64,000 nucleotides of DNA from Glandiceps talaboti. Lineage: Eukaryota; Hemichordata; Enteropneusta; Spengelidae. Below, piece by piece: positions 12,559-25,195 of the stretch (positions are counted from its first letter, which is position 1; every line of letters begins with the position of its first letter). The stretch is taken from contig NC_135562.1 of assembly GCF_964340395.1 (NCBI RefSeq), positions 5,902,634 to 5,966,633 on the forward strand. Reading direction: 5' to 3'. The position numbers and the translations under genes were made by a program. The notes under the pieces are model-generated. The model did no database searches and had not been told where the DNA came from. It was given only the letters and a program-made list of their open reading frames with translations.

Positions 12559-12836
12559 ATAATTGTTTGATTCCGGTTATCTGACCCTGCCTAGTTTTTC
12601 ACTGCCGACCCTAACCTTTTTATTAACAAGTTCAAGAAAAAAATTGTAACATCACAAAAATTATGAAGTCTCGCAAGAATTGGTGGATGCACAAACTGAC
12701 ATCAATTTAAAAAGACAATATAAAACTTTTCTTCCAAAATGTAATGACTGTACATCTGATGAGAAGAAACCAAAAACAGAGAGCATATGGAGAACAATGA
12801 AAAACATAACTACCTCAGATATGAAAAAAAATATTT
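12559..12836 (+). mobile_element. short interspersed element, family A copy 1
   Basis: About 278 bp beginning 'aattgtttgattcc' and ending in an A-rich stretch. It aligns along its length with 55017-55289 (shared 'cactgccgaccct', 'gaagtctc', 'actgacatca', 'gtacatctga'). Both copies are in the same orientation. The A-rich 3' end suggests a retroposed element, but I see no clear A/B boxes. Confidence 0.7.
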
Positions 12837-13709
12837 AGAAAAAAAGAAATATAAAATGGCATTGTAGCACAACTATTGTTTTCCAAAATACTGCCAATGG
12901 CGATGTAGCACAACTGTAGTTTTTTAAAATATTTATCCATATGCTAGTCCATTCTAAAAATAGGTGTTCATTTGTTGAATGACTATCCAGTTGCCTATCC
13001 AACCATGTTATGTTTGTCACATATGTGATTATTGGGCTGTTGCCATGGGCGGGGCCACTGTTGCTAGGGATATTTGCATACATTTTTTGAATGTTTACTA
13101 ACTGCCTACCAGATGGTGTTCTTATTTAACCAAAATATACTGCCATTTGGTTGTTGCTAAGGCCATGGTCATGGTTGCTAGGGCCAATTCTGTCAAACTA
13201 TTCTAAAGGAAATCTGCAGAACAACACTTCTAGAACCATCTCACCAAATTTCAGTTTCCCTGACCAAGTACTTTTTGAGATATAAATTTTTGACCAATTT
13301 ACATGTTTACACCTAATTTGGATGTTACTGATGAGATCATTATATGCTTAATATTTCTTCATCTATACACCGGCAGATACATCCCTGTTAAAAGTTCAGC
13401 CCAATCTACTGAGTAGTTTTGGAATTGTAGGTTTTTAACCAAAAAGCCCTACTTTGCATATTACACATGGAAACATCATGTCATGAACAAATCTTAATTT
13501 ACACACCCCTGAGAATGTTCCCACCAAATTTCAGGCCAATCTGCCCAGTAGTTTTGTAGTTTAAATTCTTTGACAAAAATCACATTTTTGACCCAAAACC
13601 CATATATCTGATATGATCATTTTCATTTGAACAATTTCACAACTAGACATCCAATATAACATGACCACCAAGTATCAAAGAAATCGGACTGCAGTTTTCG
13701 ACTAAGTTG

Positions 13710-13712
<3 letters not shown>

Positions 13713-13782
<70 letters not shown>
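13713..13782. repeat. (AC)n microsatellite
   Basis: An uninterrupted AC run of 70 bases. Frames across it giving Val-Cys repeats are spurious. Confidence 0.98.
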
Positions 13783-13785
<3 letters not shown>

Positions 13786-14097
13786 TCATTTCAATTGTAT
13801 TAAAAATGTTCAAAATAGAGCTCATGTCCTTGTGCACAACTAATTGATTTAAGATCTAAATTTCTGTTTTACTACACATAGAGTCTGAAGTTATTTTTTT
13901 TCTCTTAGAGACGAGCAACACAACAGCTTCTTTGAATAGGACATCTGTTATGTACTGTGTAACAAACCTGTAAGAGATAAGAAAGTTAACAAAGGATTAA
14001 TACATTTATTGTTCAACTCTAAAACTTGCAAATATTTATGGTCAAAGTATTGGTGTAGTATTTGATCATGATTTCTTTTGCTAGTTATGTTTCTGTT
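13783..14097. other. no gene seen
   Basis: Ordinary AT-rich sequence between the (AC)n tract and the satellite. Confidence 0.4.
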
Positions 14098-15729
14098 AAA
14101 TGAGATTTGGAAAAGAGCAAAGTTTGCAAGGCTAGGTACATGTAACTCTGGTGTCCGGTCTCAGTTACATGTACATGCTAAAAATCAAAATGGCTGACAT
14201 TTTTCTTATTAATTTTAGTAGTTTAATCTAAGATGGATAGAAGTAGGTGAAAAACAGTGACAGTGTTGTTGTTGTAGCATGAATCAATTTGGAAAAGAGC
14301 ATAGTTTGTAAGGTTAGGTAACTCTGGTGTCTGGTCTCCTAGTTACATGCTAAAAATCAAAATGGCTGACATTATTCTAACAAATTTTAGTAGTTTAGTC
14401 TAAGATGGATAGAAGTAGGTGAGAAACAGTGACAGTGTTATTGTAGCATGAATGAATTTGGAAAAGAGTATAGTTTGTAAGGCTAGGTAACTCTGGTGTC
14501 TGGTCTCCTAGTTACATGCTAAAAATCAAAATGGCGGACATTTTTCTAATAAATTTTAGTAGTTTAGTCTAAGATGGATAGAAATAGGTAAAAAACAGTG
14601 ACAGTGTTATTGTAGCATGATTCAATTTGGAAAGGAGTATAGTTTGTAAGGCTAGGTAACTCTGGTGTCTGGTCTCCTAGTTACATGCTAAAAATCAAAA
14701 TGGCTGACATTATTCTAACAAATTTTAGTAGTTTAGTCTAAGATGGATAGAAGTAGGTGAGAAACAGTGACAGTGTTATTGTAGCATGAATGAATTTGGA
14801 AAAGAGTATAGTTTGTAAGGCTAGGTAACTCTGGTGTCTGGTCTCCTAGTTACATGCTAAAAATCAAAATGGCGGACATTTTTCTAATAAATTTTAGTAG
14901 TTTAGTCTAAGATGGATAGAAATAGGTAAAAAACAGTGACAGTGTTATTGTAGCATGATTCAATTTGGAAAGGAGTATAGTTTGTAAGGCTAGGTAACTC
15001 TGGTGTCTGGTCTCCTAGTTACATGCTAAAAATCAAAATGGCTGACATTATTCTAACAAATTTTAGTAGTTTAGTCTAAGATGGATAGAAGTAGGTGAGA
15101 AACAGTGACAGTGTTATTGTAGCATGAATGAATTTGGAAAAGAGTATAGTTTGTAAGGCTAGGTAACTCTGGTGTCTGGTCTCCTAGTTACATGCTAAAA
15201 TTCAAAATGGCTGACATTTTTCTAACAAATTTTAGTAGTTTAGTCTAAGATGGATAGAAATAGGTAAAAAACAGTGACAGTGTTATTGTAGCATGAATGA
15301 ATTTGGAAAAGAGTATAGTTTGTAAGGCTAGGTAACTCTGGTGTCTGGTCTCCTAGTTACATGCTAAAAATCAAAATGGCTGACATTATTCTAACAAATT
15401 TTAGTAGTTTAGTCTAAGATGGATAGAAGTAGGTGAGAAACAGTGACAGTGTTATTGTAGCATGAATGAATTTGGAAAAGAGTATAGTTTGTAAGGCTAG
15501 GTAACTCTGGTGTCTGGTCTCCTAGTTACATGCTAAAAATCAAAATGGCGGACATTTTTCTAATAAATTTTAGTAGTTTAGTCTAAGATGGATAGAAATA
15601 GGTAAAAAACAGTGACAGTGTTATTGTAGCATGATTCAATTTGGAAAGGAGTATAGTTTGCAAGGCTAGGTAACTCTGGTGTCTGGTCTCCTAGTTACAT
15701 GCTAAAAATCAAAATGGCTGACATTTTTC

Positions 15730-18700
15730 TAACAAATTTTAGTAGTTTAGTCTAAGATGGATAGAAATAGGTGAAAAACAGTGACAGTGTTATTGTAGCA
15801 TGATTCAATTTGGAAAGGAGTATAGTTTGTAAGGTTAGGTAACTCTGGTGTCTGGTCTCCTAGTTACATGCTAAAAATCAAAATGGCGGACATTTTTCTA
15901 ATAAATTTTAGTAGTTTAGTCTAAGATGGATAGAAATAGGTAAAAAACAGTGACAGTGTTATTGTAGCATGAATGAATTTGGAAAAGAGTATAGTTTGTA
16001 AGGCTAGGTAACTCTGGTGTCTGGTCTCCTAGTTACATGCTAAAAATCAAAATGGCGGACATTTTTCTAATAAATTTTAGTAGTTTAGTCTAAGATGGAT
16101 AGAAATAGGTAAAAAACAGTGACAGTGTTATTGTAGCATGATTCAATTTGGAAAGGAGTATAGTTTGTAAGGTTAGGTAACTCTGGTGTCTGGTCTCCTA
16201 GTTACATGCTAAAAATCAAAATGGCTGACATTTTTCTAACAAATTTTAGTAGTTTAGTCTAAGATGGATAGAAATACGTGAAAAACAGTGACAGTGTTGT
16301 TGTAGCATGATTCAATTTGGAAAAGAGTATAGTTTGTAAGGTTAGGTAACTCTGGTGTCTGGTCTCCTAGTTACATGCTAAAAATCAAAATGGCTGACAT
16401 TTTTCTAATAAATTTTAGTAGTTTAGTCTAAGATGGATAGAAATAGGTGAAAAACAGTGACAGTGTTATTGTAGCATGAATGAATTTGGAAAGGAGTATA
16501 GTTTGTAAGGCTAGGTAACTCTGGTGTCTGGTCTCCTAGTTACATGCTAAAAATCAAAATGGCAGACATTTTTCTAATAAATTTTAGTAGTTTAGTCTAA
16601 GATGGATAGAAATAGGTAAAAAACAGTGACAGTGTTATTGTAGCATGAATGAATTTGGAAAAGAGTATAGTTTGTAAGGCTAGGTAACTCTGGTGTCTGG
16701 TCTCCTAGTTACATGCTAAAAATCAAAATGGCTGACATTTTTCTAATAAATTTTAGTAGTTTAGTCTAAGATGGATAGAAATAGGTGAAAAACAGTGACA
16801 GTGTTATTGTAGCATGAATGAATTTGGAAAGGAGTATAGTTTGTAAGGTTAGGTAACTCTGGTGTCTGGTCTCCTAGTTACATGCTAAAAATCAAAATAG
16901 CTGACATTATTCTAACAAATTTTAGTAGTTTAGTCTAAGATGGATAGAAGTAGGTGAGAAACAGTGACAGTGTTATTGTAGCATGAATGAATTTGGAAAA
17001 GAGTATAGTTTGTAAGGCTAGGTAACTCTGGTGTCTGGTCTCCTAGTTACATGCTAAAAATCAAAATGGCGGACATTTTTCTAATAAATTTTAGTAGTTT
17101 AGTCTAAGATGGATAGAAATAGGTAAAAAACAGTGACAGTGTTATTGTAGCATGATTCAATTTGGAAAGGAGTATAGTTTGTAAGGCTAGGTAACTCTGG
17201 TGTCTGGTCTCCTAGTTACATGCTAAAAATCAAAATGGCTGACATTTTTCTAACAAATTTTAGTAGTTTAGTCTAAGATGGATAGAAATAGGTAAAAAAC
17301 AGTGACAGTGTTATTGTAGCATGATTCAATTTGGAAAGGAGTATAGTTTGTAAGGTTAGGTAACTCTGGTGTCTGGTCTCCTAGTTACATGCTAAAAATC
17401 AAAATGGCGGACATTTTTCTAATAAATTTTAGTAGTTTAGTCTAAGATGGATAGAAATAGGTAAAAAAACAGTGACAGTGTTATTGTAGCATGAATGAAT
17501 TTGGAAAAGAGTATAGTTTGTAAGGCTAGGTAACTCTGGTGTCTGGTCTCCTAGTTACATGCTAAAAATCAAAATGGCGGACATTTTTCTAATAAATTTT
17601 AGTAGTTTAGTCTAAGATGGATAGAAATAGGTAAAAAACAGTGACAGTGTTATTGTAGCATGATTCAATTTGGAAAGGAGTATAGTTTGTAAGGTTAGGT
17701 AACTCTGGTGTCTGGTCTCCTAGTTACATGCTAAAAATCAAAATGGCTGACATTTTTCTAACAAATTTTAGTAGTTTAGTCTAAGATGGATAGAAATACG
17801 TGAAAAACAGTGACAGTGTTGTTGTAGCATGATTCAATTTGGAAAAGAGTATAGTTTGTAAGGTTAGGTAACTCTGGTGTCTGGTCTCCTAGTTACATGC
17901 TAAAAATCAAAATGGCTGACATTTTTCTAATAAATTTTAGTAGTTTAGTCTAAGATGGATAGAAATAGGTGAAAAACAGTGACAGTGTTATTGTAGCATG
18001 AATGAATTTGGAAAGGAGTATAGTTTGTAAGGCTAGGTAACTCTGGTGTCTGGTCTCCTAGTTACATGCTAAAAATCAAAATGGCGGACATTTTTCTAAT
18101 AAATTTTAGTAGTTTAGTCTAAGATGGATAGAAATAGGTAAAAAACAGTGACAGTGTTATTGTAGCATGAATGAATTTGGAAAAGAGTATAGTTTGTAAG
18201 GCTAGGTAACTCTGGTGTCTGGTCTCCTAGTTACATGCTAAAAATCAAAATGGCTGACATTTTTCTAATAAATTTTAGTAGTTTAGTCTAAGATGGATAG
18301 AAGTAGGTGAGAAACAGTGACAGTGTTATTGTAGCATGAATGAATTTGGAAAAGAGTATAGTTTGTAAGGCTAGGTAACTCTGGTGTCTGGTCTCCTAGT
18401 TACATGCTAAAAATCAAAATGGCGGACATTTTTCTAATAAATTTTAGTAGTTTAGTCTAAGATGGATAGAAATACGTGAAAAACAGTGACAGTGTTATTG
18501 TAGCATGAATGAATTTGGAAAGGAGTATAGTTTGTAAGGTTAGGTAACTCTGGTGTCTGGTCTCCTAGTTACATGCTAAAAATCAAAATGGCTGACATTA
18601 TTCTAACAAATTTTAGTAGTTTAGTCTAAGATGGATAGAAGTAGGTGAGAAACAGTGACAGTGTTATTGTAGCATGAATGAATTTGGAAAAGAGTATAGT

Positions 18701-20462
18701 TTGTAAGGCTAGGTAACTCTGGTGTCTGGTCTCCTAGTTACATGCTAAAAATCAAAATGGCGGACATTTTTCTAATAAATTTTAGTAGTTTAGTCTAAGA
18801 TGGATAGAAATAGGTAAAAAACAGTGACAGTGTTATTGTAGCATGATTCAATTTGGAAAGGAGTATAGTTTGTAAGGCTAGGTAACTCTGGTGTCTGGTC
18901 TCCTAGTTACATGCTAAAAATCAAAATGGCTGACATTATTCTAACAAATTTTAGTAGTTTAGTCTAAGATGGATAGAAGTAGGTGAGAAACAGTGACAGT
19001 GTTATTGTAGCATGAATGAATTTGGAAAAGAGTATAGTTTGTAAGGCTAGGTAACTCTGGTGTCTGGTCTCCTAGTTACATGCTAAAAATCAAAATGGCG
19101 GACATTTTTCTAATAAATTTTAGTAGTTTAGTCTAAGATGGATAGAAATAGGTAAAAAACAGTGACAGTGTTATTGTAGCATGATTCAATTTGGAAAGGA
19201 GTATAGTTTGTAAGGCTAGGTAACTCTGGTGTCTGGTCTCCTAGTTACATGCTAAAAATCAAAATGGCTGACATTTTTCTAACAAATTTTAGTAGTTTAG
19301 TCTAAGATGGATAGAAATAGGTGAAAAACAGTGACAGTGTTATTGTAGGATGAATGAATTTGGAAAAGAGTATAGTTTGTAAGGCTAGGTAACTCTGTTG
19401 TCTGGTCTCCTAGTTACATGCTAAAAATCAAAATGGCTGACATTTTTCTAACAAATTTTAGTAGTTTAGTCTAAGATGGATAGAAATAGGTGAAAAACAG
19501 TGACAGTGTTATTGTAGCATGATTCAGTTTGGAAAGGAGTATAGTTTGTAAGGTTAGGTAACTCTGGTGTCTGGTCTCCTAGTTACATGCTAAAAATCAA
19601 AATGGCTGACATTTTTCTAATAAATTTTAGTAGTTTAGTCTAAGATGGATAGAAATAGGTGAAAAACAGTGACAGTGTTATTGTAGCATGAATGAATTTG
19701 GAAAGGAGTATAGTTTGTAAGGCTAGGTAACTCTGGTGTCTGGTCTCCTAGTTACATGCTAAAAATCAAAATGGCGGACATTTTTCTAATAAATTTTAGT
19801 AGTTTAGTCTAAGATGGATAGAAATAGGTAAAAAACAGTGACAGTGTTATTGTAGCATGATTCAATTTGGAAAGGAGTATAGTTTGTAAGGCTAGGTAAC
19901 TCTGGTGTCTGGTCTCCTAGTTACATGCTAAAAATCAAAATGGCTGACATTATTCTAACAAATTTTAGTAGTTTAGTCTAAGATGGATAGAAGTAGGTGA
20001 GAAACAGTGACAGTGTTATTGTAGCATGAATGAATTTGGAAAAGAGTATAGTTTGTAAGGCTAGGTAACTCTGGTGTCTGGTCTCCTAGTTACATGCTAA
20101 AAATCAAAATGGCGGACATTTTTCTAATAAATTTTAGTAGTTTAGTCTAAGATGGATAGAAATAGGTAAAAAACAGTGACAGTGTTATTGTAGCATGATT
20201 CAATTTGGAAAGGAGTATAGTTTGTAAGGCTAGGTAACTCTGGTGTCTGGTCTCCTAGTTACATGCTAAAAATCAAAATGGCTGACATTATTCTAACAAA
20301 TTTTAGTAGTTTAGTCTAAGATGGATAGAAGTAGGTGAGAAACAGTGACAGTGTTATTGTAGCATGAATGAATTTGGAAAGGAGTATAGTTTGTAAGGTT
20401 AGGTAACTCTGGTGTCTGGTCTCCTAGTTACATGCTAAAAATCAAAATGGCTGACATTTTTC
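15730..20462. repeat. 4733-bp higher-order repeat (28 monomers), copy 1
   Basis: Private variants recur at exactly 4733 bases: 'ggcagac' at 16561 and 21294, 'tagctgac' at 16898 and 21631, an extra A in 'ggtaaaaaaacag' at about 17461 and 22195, 'ggatgaatg' at 19348 and 24081, and 'gattcagttt' at 19521 and 24254. The match breaks just left of about 15730. Confidence 0.9.
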
Positions 20463-23400
20463 TAATAAATTTTAGTAGTTTAGTCTAAGATGGATAGAAA
20501 TAGGTGAAAAACAGTGACAGTGTTATTGTAGCATGATTCAATTTGGAAAGGAGTATAGTTTGTAAGGTTAGGTAACTCTGGTGTCTGGTCTCCTAGTTAC
20601 ATGCTAAAAATCAAAATGGCGGACATTTTTCTAATAAATTTTAGTAGTTTAGTCTAAGATGGATAGAAATAGGTAAAAAACAGTGACAGTGTTATTGTAG
20701 CATGAATGAATTTGGAAAAGAGTATAGTTTGTAAGGCTAGGTAACTCTGGTGTCTGGTCTCCTAGTTACATGCTAAAAATCAAAATGGCGGACATTTTTC
20801 TAATAAATTTTAGTAGTTTAGTCTAAGATGGATAGAAATAGGTAAAAAACAGTGACAGTGTTATTGTAGCATGATTCAATTTGGAAAGGAGTATAGTTTG
20901 TAAGGTTAGGTAACTCTGGTGTCTGGTCTCCTAGTTACATGCTAAAAATCAAAATGGCTGACATTTTTCTAACAAATTTTAGTAGTTTAGTCTAAGATGG
21001 ATAGAAATACGTGAAAAACAGTGACAGTGTTGTTGTAGCATGATTCAATTTGGAAAAGAGTATAGTTTGTAAGGTTAGGTAACTCTGGTGTCTGGTCTCC
21101 TAGTTACATGCTAAAAATCAAAATGGCTGACATTTTTCTAATAAATTTTAGTAGTTTAGTCTAAGATGGATAGAAATAGGTGAAAAACAGTGACAGTGTT
21201 ATTGTAGCATGAATGAATTTGGAAAGGAGTATAGTTTGTAAGGCTAGGTAACTCTGGTGTCTGGTCTCCTAGTTACATGCTAAAAATCAAAATGGCAGAC
21301 ATTTTTCTAATAAATTTTAGTAGTTTAGTCTAAGATGGATAGAAATAGGTAAAAAACAGTGACAGTGTTATTGTAGCATGAATGAATTTGGAAAAGAGTA
21401 TAGTTTGTAAGGCTAGGTAACTCTGGTGTCTGGTCTCCTAGTTACATGCTAAAAATCAAAATGGCTGACATTTTTCTAATAAATTTTAGTAGTTTAGTCT
21501 AAGATGGATAGAAATAGGTGAAAAACAGTGACAGTGTTATTGTAGCATGAATGAATTTGGAAAGGAGTATAGTTTGTAAGGTTAGGTAACTCTGGTGTCT
21601 GGTCTCCTAGTTACATGCTAAAAATCAAAATAGCTGACATTATTCTAACAAATTTTAGTAGTTTAGTCTAAGATGGATAGAAGTAGGTGAGAAACAGTGA
21701 CAGTGTTATTGTAGCATGAATGAATTTGGAAAAGAGTATAGTTTGTAAGGCTAGGTAACTCTGGTGTCTGGTCTCCTAGTTACATGCTAAAAATCAAAAT
21801 GGCGGACATTTTTCTAATAAATTTTAGTAGTTTAGTCTAAGATGGATAGAAATAGGTAAAAAACAGTGACAGTGTTATTGTAGCATGATTCAATTTGGAA
21901 AGGAGTATAGTTTGTAAGGCTAGGTAACTCTGGTGTCTGGTCTCCTAGTTACATGCTAAAAATCAAAATGGCTGACATTTTTCTAACAAATTTTAGTAGT
22001 TTAGTCTAAGATGGATAGAAATAGGTAAAAAACAGTGACAGTGTTATTGTAGCATGATTCAATTTGGAAAGGAGTATAGTTTGTAAGGTTAGGTAACTCT
22101 GGTGTCTGGTCTCCTAGTTACATGCTAAAAATCAAAATGGCGGACATTTTTCTAATAAATTTTAGTAGTTTAGTCTAAGATGGATAGAAATAGGTAAAAA
22201 AACAGTGACAGTGTTATTGTAGCATGAATGAATTTGGAAAAGAGTATAGTTTGTAAGGCTAGGTAACTCTGGTGTCTGGTCTCCTAGTTACATGCTAAAA
22301 ATCAAAATGGCGGACATTTTTCTAATAAATTTTAGTAGTTTAGTCTAAGATGGATAGAAATAGGTAAAAAACAGTGACAGTGTTATTGTAGCATGATTCA
22401 ATTTGGAAAGGAGTATAGTTTGTAAGGTTAGGTAACTCTGGTGTCTGGTCTCCTAGTTACATGCTAAAAATCAAAATGGCTGACATTTTTCTAACAAATT
22501 TTAGTAGTTTAGTCTAAGATGGATAGAAATACGTGAAAAACAGTGACAGTGTTGTTGTAGCATGATTCAATTTGGAAAAGAGTATAGTTTGTAAGGTTAG
22601 GTAACTCTGGTGTCTGGTCTCCTAGTTACATGCTAAAAATCAAAATGGCTGACATTTTTCTAATAAATTTTAGTAGTTTAGTCTAAGATGGATAGAAATA
22701 GGTGAAAAACAGTGACAGTGTTATTGTAGCATGAATGAATTTGGAAAGGAGTATAGTTTGTAAGGCTAGGTAACTCTGGTGTCTGGTCTCCTAGTTACAT
22801 GCTAAAAATCAAAATGGCGGACATTTTTCTAATAAATTTTAGTAGTTTAGTCTAAGATGGATAGAAATAGGTAAAAAACAGTGACAGTGTTATTGTAGCA
22901 TGAATGAATTTGGAAAAGAGTATAGTTTGTAAGGCTAGGTAACTCTGGTGTCTGGTCTCCTAGTTACATGCTAAAAATCAAAATGGCTGACATTTTTCTA
23001 ATAAATTTTAGTAGTTTAGTCTAAGATGGATAGAAGTAGGTGAGAAACAGTGACAGTGTTATTGTAGCATGAATGAATTTGGAAAAGAGTATAGTTTGTA
23101 AGGCTAGGTAACTCTGGTGTCTGGTCTCCTAGTTACATGCTAAAAATCAAAATGGCGGACATTTTTCTAATAAATTTTAGTAGTTTAGTCTAAGATGGAT
23201 AGAAATACGTGAAAAACAGTGACAGTGTTATTGTAGCATGAATGAATTTGGAAAGGAGTATAGTTTGTAAGGTTAGGTAACTCTGGTGTCTGGTCTCCTA
23301 GTTACATGCTAAAAATCAAAATGGCTGACATTATTCTAACAAATTTTAGTAGTTTAGTCTAAGATGGATAGAAGTAGGTGAGAAACAGTGACAGTGTTAT

Positions 23401-25195
23401 TGTAGCATGAATGAATTTGGAAAAGAGTATAGTTTGTAAGGCTAGGTAACTCTGGTGTCTGGTCTCCTAGTTACATGCTAAAAATCAAAATGGCGGACAT
23501 TTTTCTAATAAATTTTAGTAGTTTAGTCTAAGATGGATAGAAATAGGTAAAAAACAGTGACAGTGTTATTGTAGCATGATTCAATTTGGAAAGGAGTATA
23601 GTTTGTAAGGCTAGGTAACTCTGGTGTCTGGTCTCCTAGTTACATGCTAAAAATCAAAATGGCTGACATTATTCTAACAAATTTTAGTAGTTTAGTCTAA
23701 GATGGATAGAAGTAGGTGAGAAACAGTGACAGTGTTATTGTAGCATGAATGAATTTGGAAAAGAGTATAGTTTGTAAGGCTAGGTAACTCTGGTGTCTGG
23801 TCTCCTAGTTACATGCTAAAAATCAAAATGGCGGACATTTTTCTAATAAATTTTAGTAGTTTAGTCTAAGATGGATAGAAATAGGTAAAAAACAGTGACA
23901 GTGTTATTGTAGCATGATTCAATTTGGAAAGGAGTATAGTTTGTAAGGCTAGGTAACTCTGGTGTCTGGTCTCCTAGTTACATGCTAAAAATCAAAATGG
24001 CTGACATTTTTCTAACAAATTTTAGTAGTTTAGTCTAAGATGGATAGAAATAGGTGAAAAACAGTGACAGTGTTATTGTAGGATGAATGAATTTGGAAAA
24101 GAGTATAGTTTGTAAGGCTAGGTAACTCTGTTGTCTGGTCTCCTAGTTACATGCTAAAAATCAAAATGGCTGACATTTTTCTAACAAATTTTAGTAGTTT
24201 AGTCTAAGATGGATAGAAATAGGTGAAAAACAGTGACAGTGTTATTGTAGCATGATTCAGTTTGGAAAGGAGTATAGTTTGTAAGGTTAGGTAACTCTGG
24301 TGTCTGGTCTCCTAGTTACATGCTAAAAATCAAAATGGCTGACATTTTTCTAATAAATTTTAGTAGTTTAGTCTAAGATGGATAGAAATAGGTGAAAAAC
24401 AGTGACAGTGTTATTGTAGCATGAATGAATTTGGAAAGGAGTATAGTTTGTAAGGCTAGGTAACTCTGGTGTCTGGTCTCCTAGTTACATGCTAAAAATC
24501 AAAATGGCGGACATTTTTCTAATAAATTTTAGTAGTTTAGTCTAAGATGGATAGAAATAGGTAAAAAACAGTGACAGTGTTATTGTAGCATGATTCAATT
24601 TGGAAAGGAGTATAGTTTGTAAGGCTAGGTAACTCTGGTGTCTGGTCTCCTAGTTACATGCTAAAAATCAAAATGGCTGACATTATTCTAACAAATTTTA
24701 GTAGTTTAGTCTAAGATGGATAGAAGTAGGTGAGAAACAGTGACAGTGTTATTGTAGCATGAATGAATTTGGAAAAGAGTATAGTTTGTAAGGCTAGGTA
24801 ACTCTGGTGTCTGGTCTCCTAGTTACATGCTAAAAATCAAAATGGCGGACATTTTTCTAATAAATTTTAGTAGTTTAGTCTAAGATGGATAGAAATAGGT
24901 AAAAAACAGTGACAGTGTTATTGTAGCATGATTCAATTTGGAAAGGAGTATAGTTTGTAAGGCTAGGTAACTCTGGTGTCTGGTCTCCTAGTTACATGCT
25001 AAAAATCAAAATGGCTGACATTATTCTAACAAATTTTAGTAGTTTAGTCTAAGATGGATAGAAGTAGGTGAGAAACAGTGACAGTGTTATTGTAGCATGA
25101 ATGAATTTGGAAAGGAGTATAGTTTGTAAGGTTAGGTAACTCTGGTGTCTGGTCTCCTAGTTACATGCTAAAAATCAAAATGGCTGACATTTTTC
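20463..25195. repeat. 4733-bp higher-order repeat, copy 2
   Basis: The second tandem copy, with no difference from copy 1 noticed at the variants compared. Similarity to the start of the unit continues about 150 bases beyond (to about 25350). To its right a shorter 507-bp (three-monomer) repeat is visible: 'gaaatacgtgaaaaac' at 25568 and 26075. Confidence 0.9.

Larger units (their letters stand above)
12181..13782 (+). repeat. dispersed repeat DNA ending in an (AC)n tail
   Basis: The segment at about 12340-12540 ('cactgatgagatcatcatatgcttaa ... ttcttcatctata') recurs diverged at about 13325-13480. The phrase 'accaaatttcag' plus 'ccaatct' and 'agtagttttg' recurs at about 13240, 13400 and 13530. 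The block ends with (AC)35 at 13713-13782, as if it were the element's tail. Class unknown; the short frame at 12189-12533 is not a convincing gene. Confidence 0.6.

Noticed and set aside
13000-13180. 'gttgctagggcc' and 'gttgccatggg' motifs as RFX X-boxes
   Set aside because: Half-site matches only, within dispersed repeat DNA away from any gene.
13643-13837. 64-codon minus-strand frame with Val-Cys repeat
   Set aside because: Translation of the (AC)n microsatellite.
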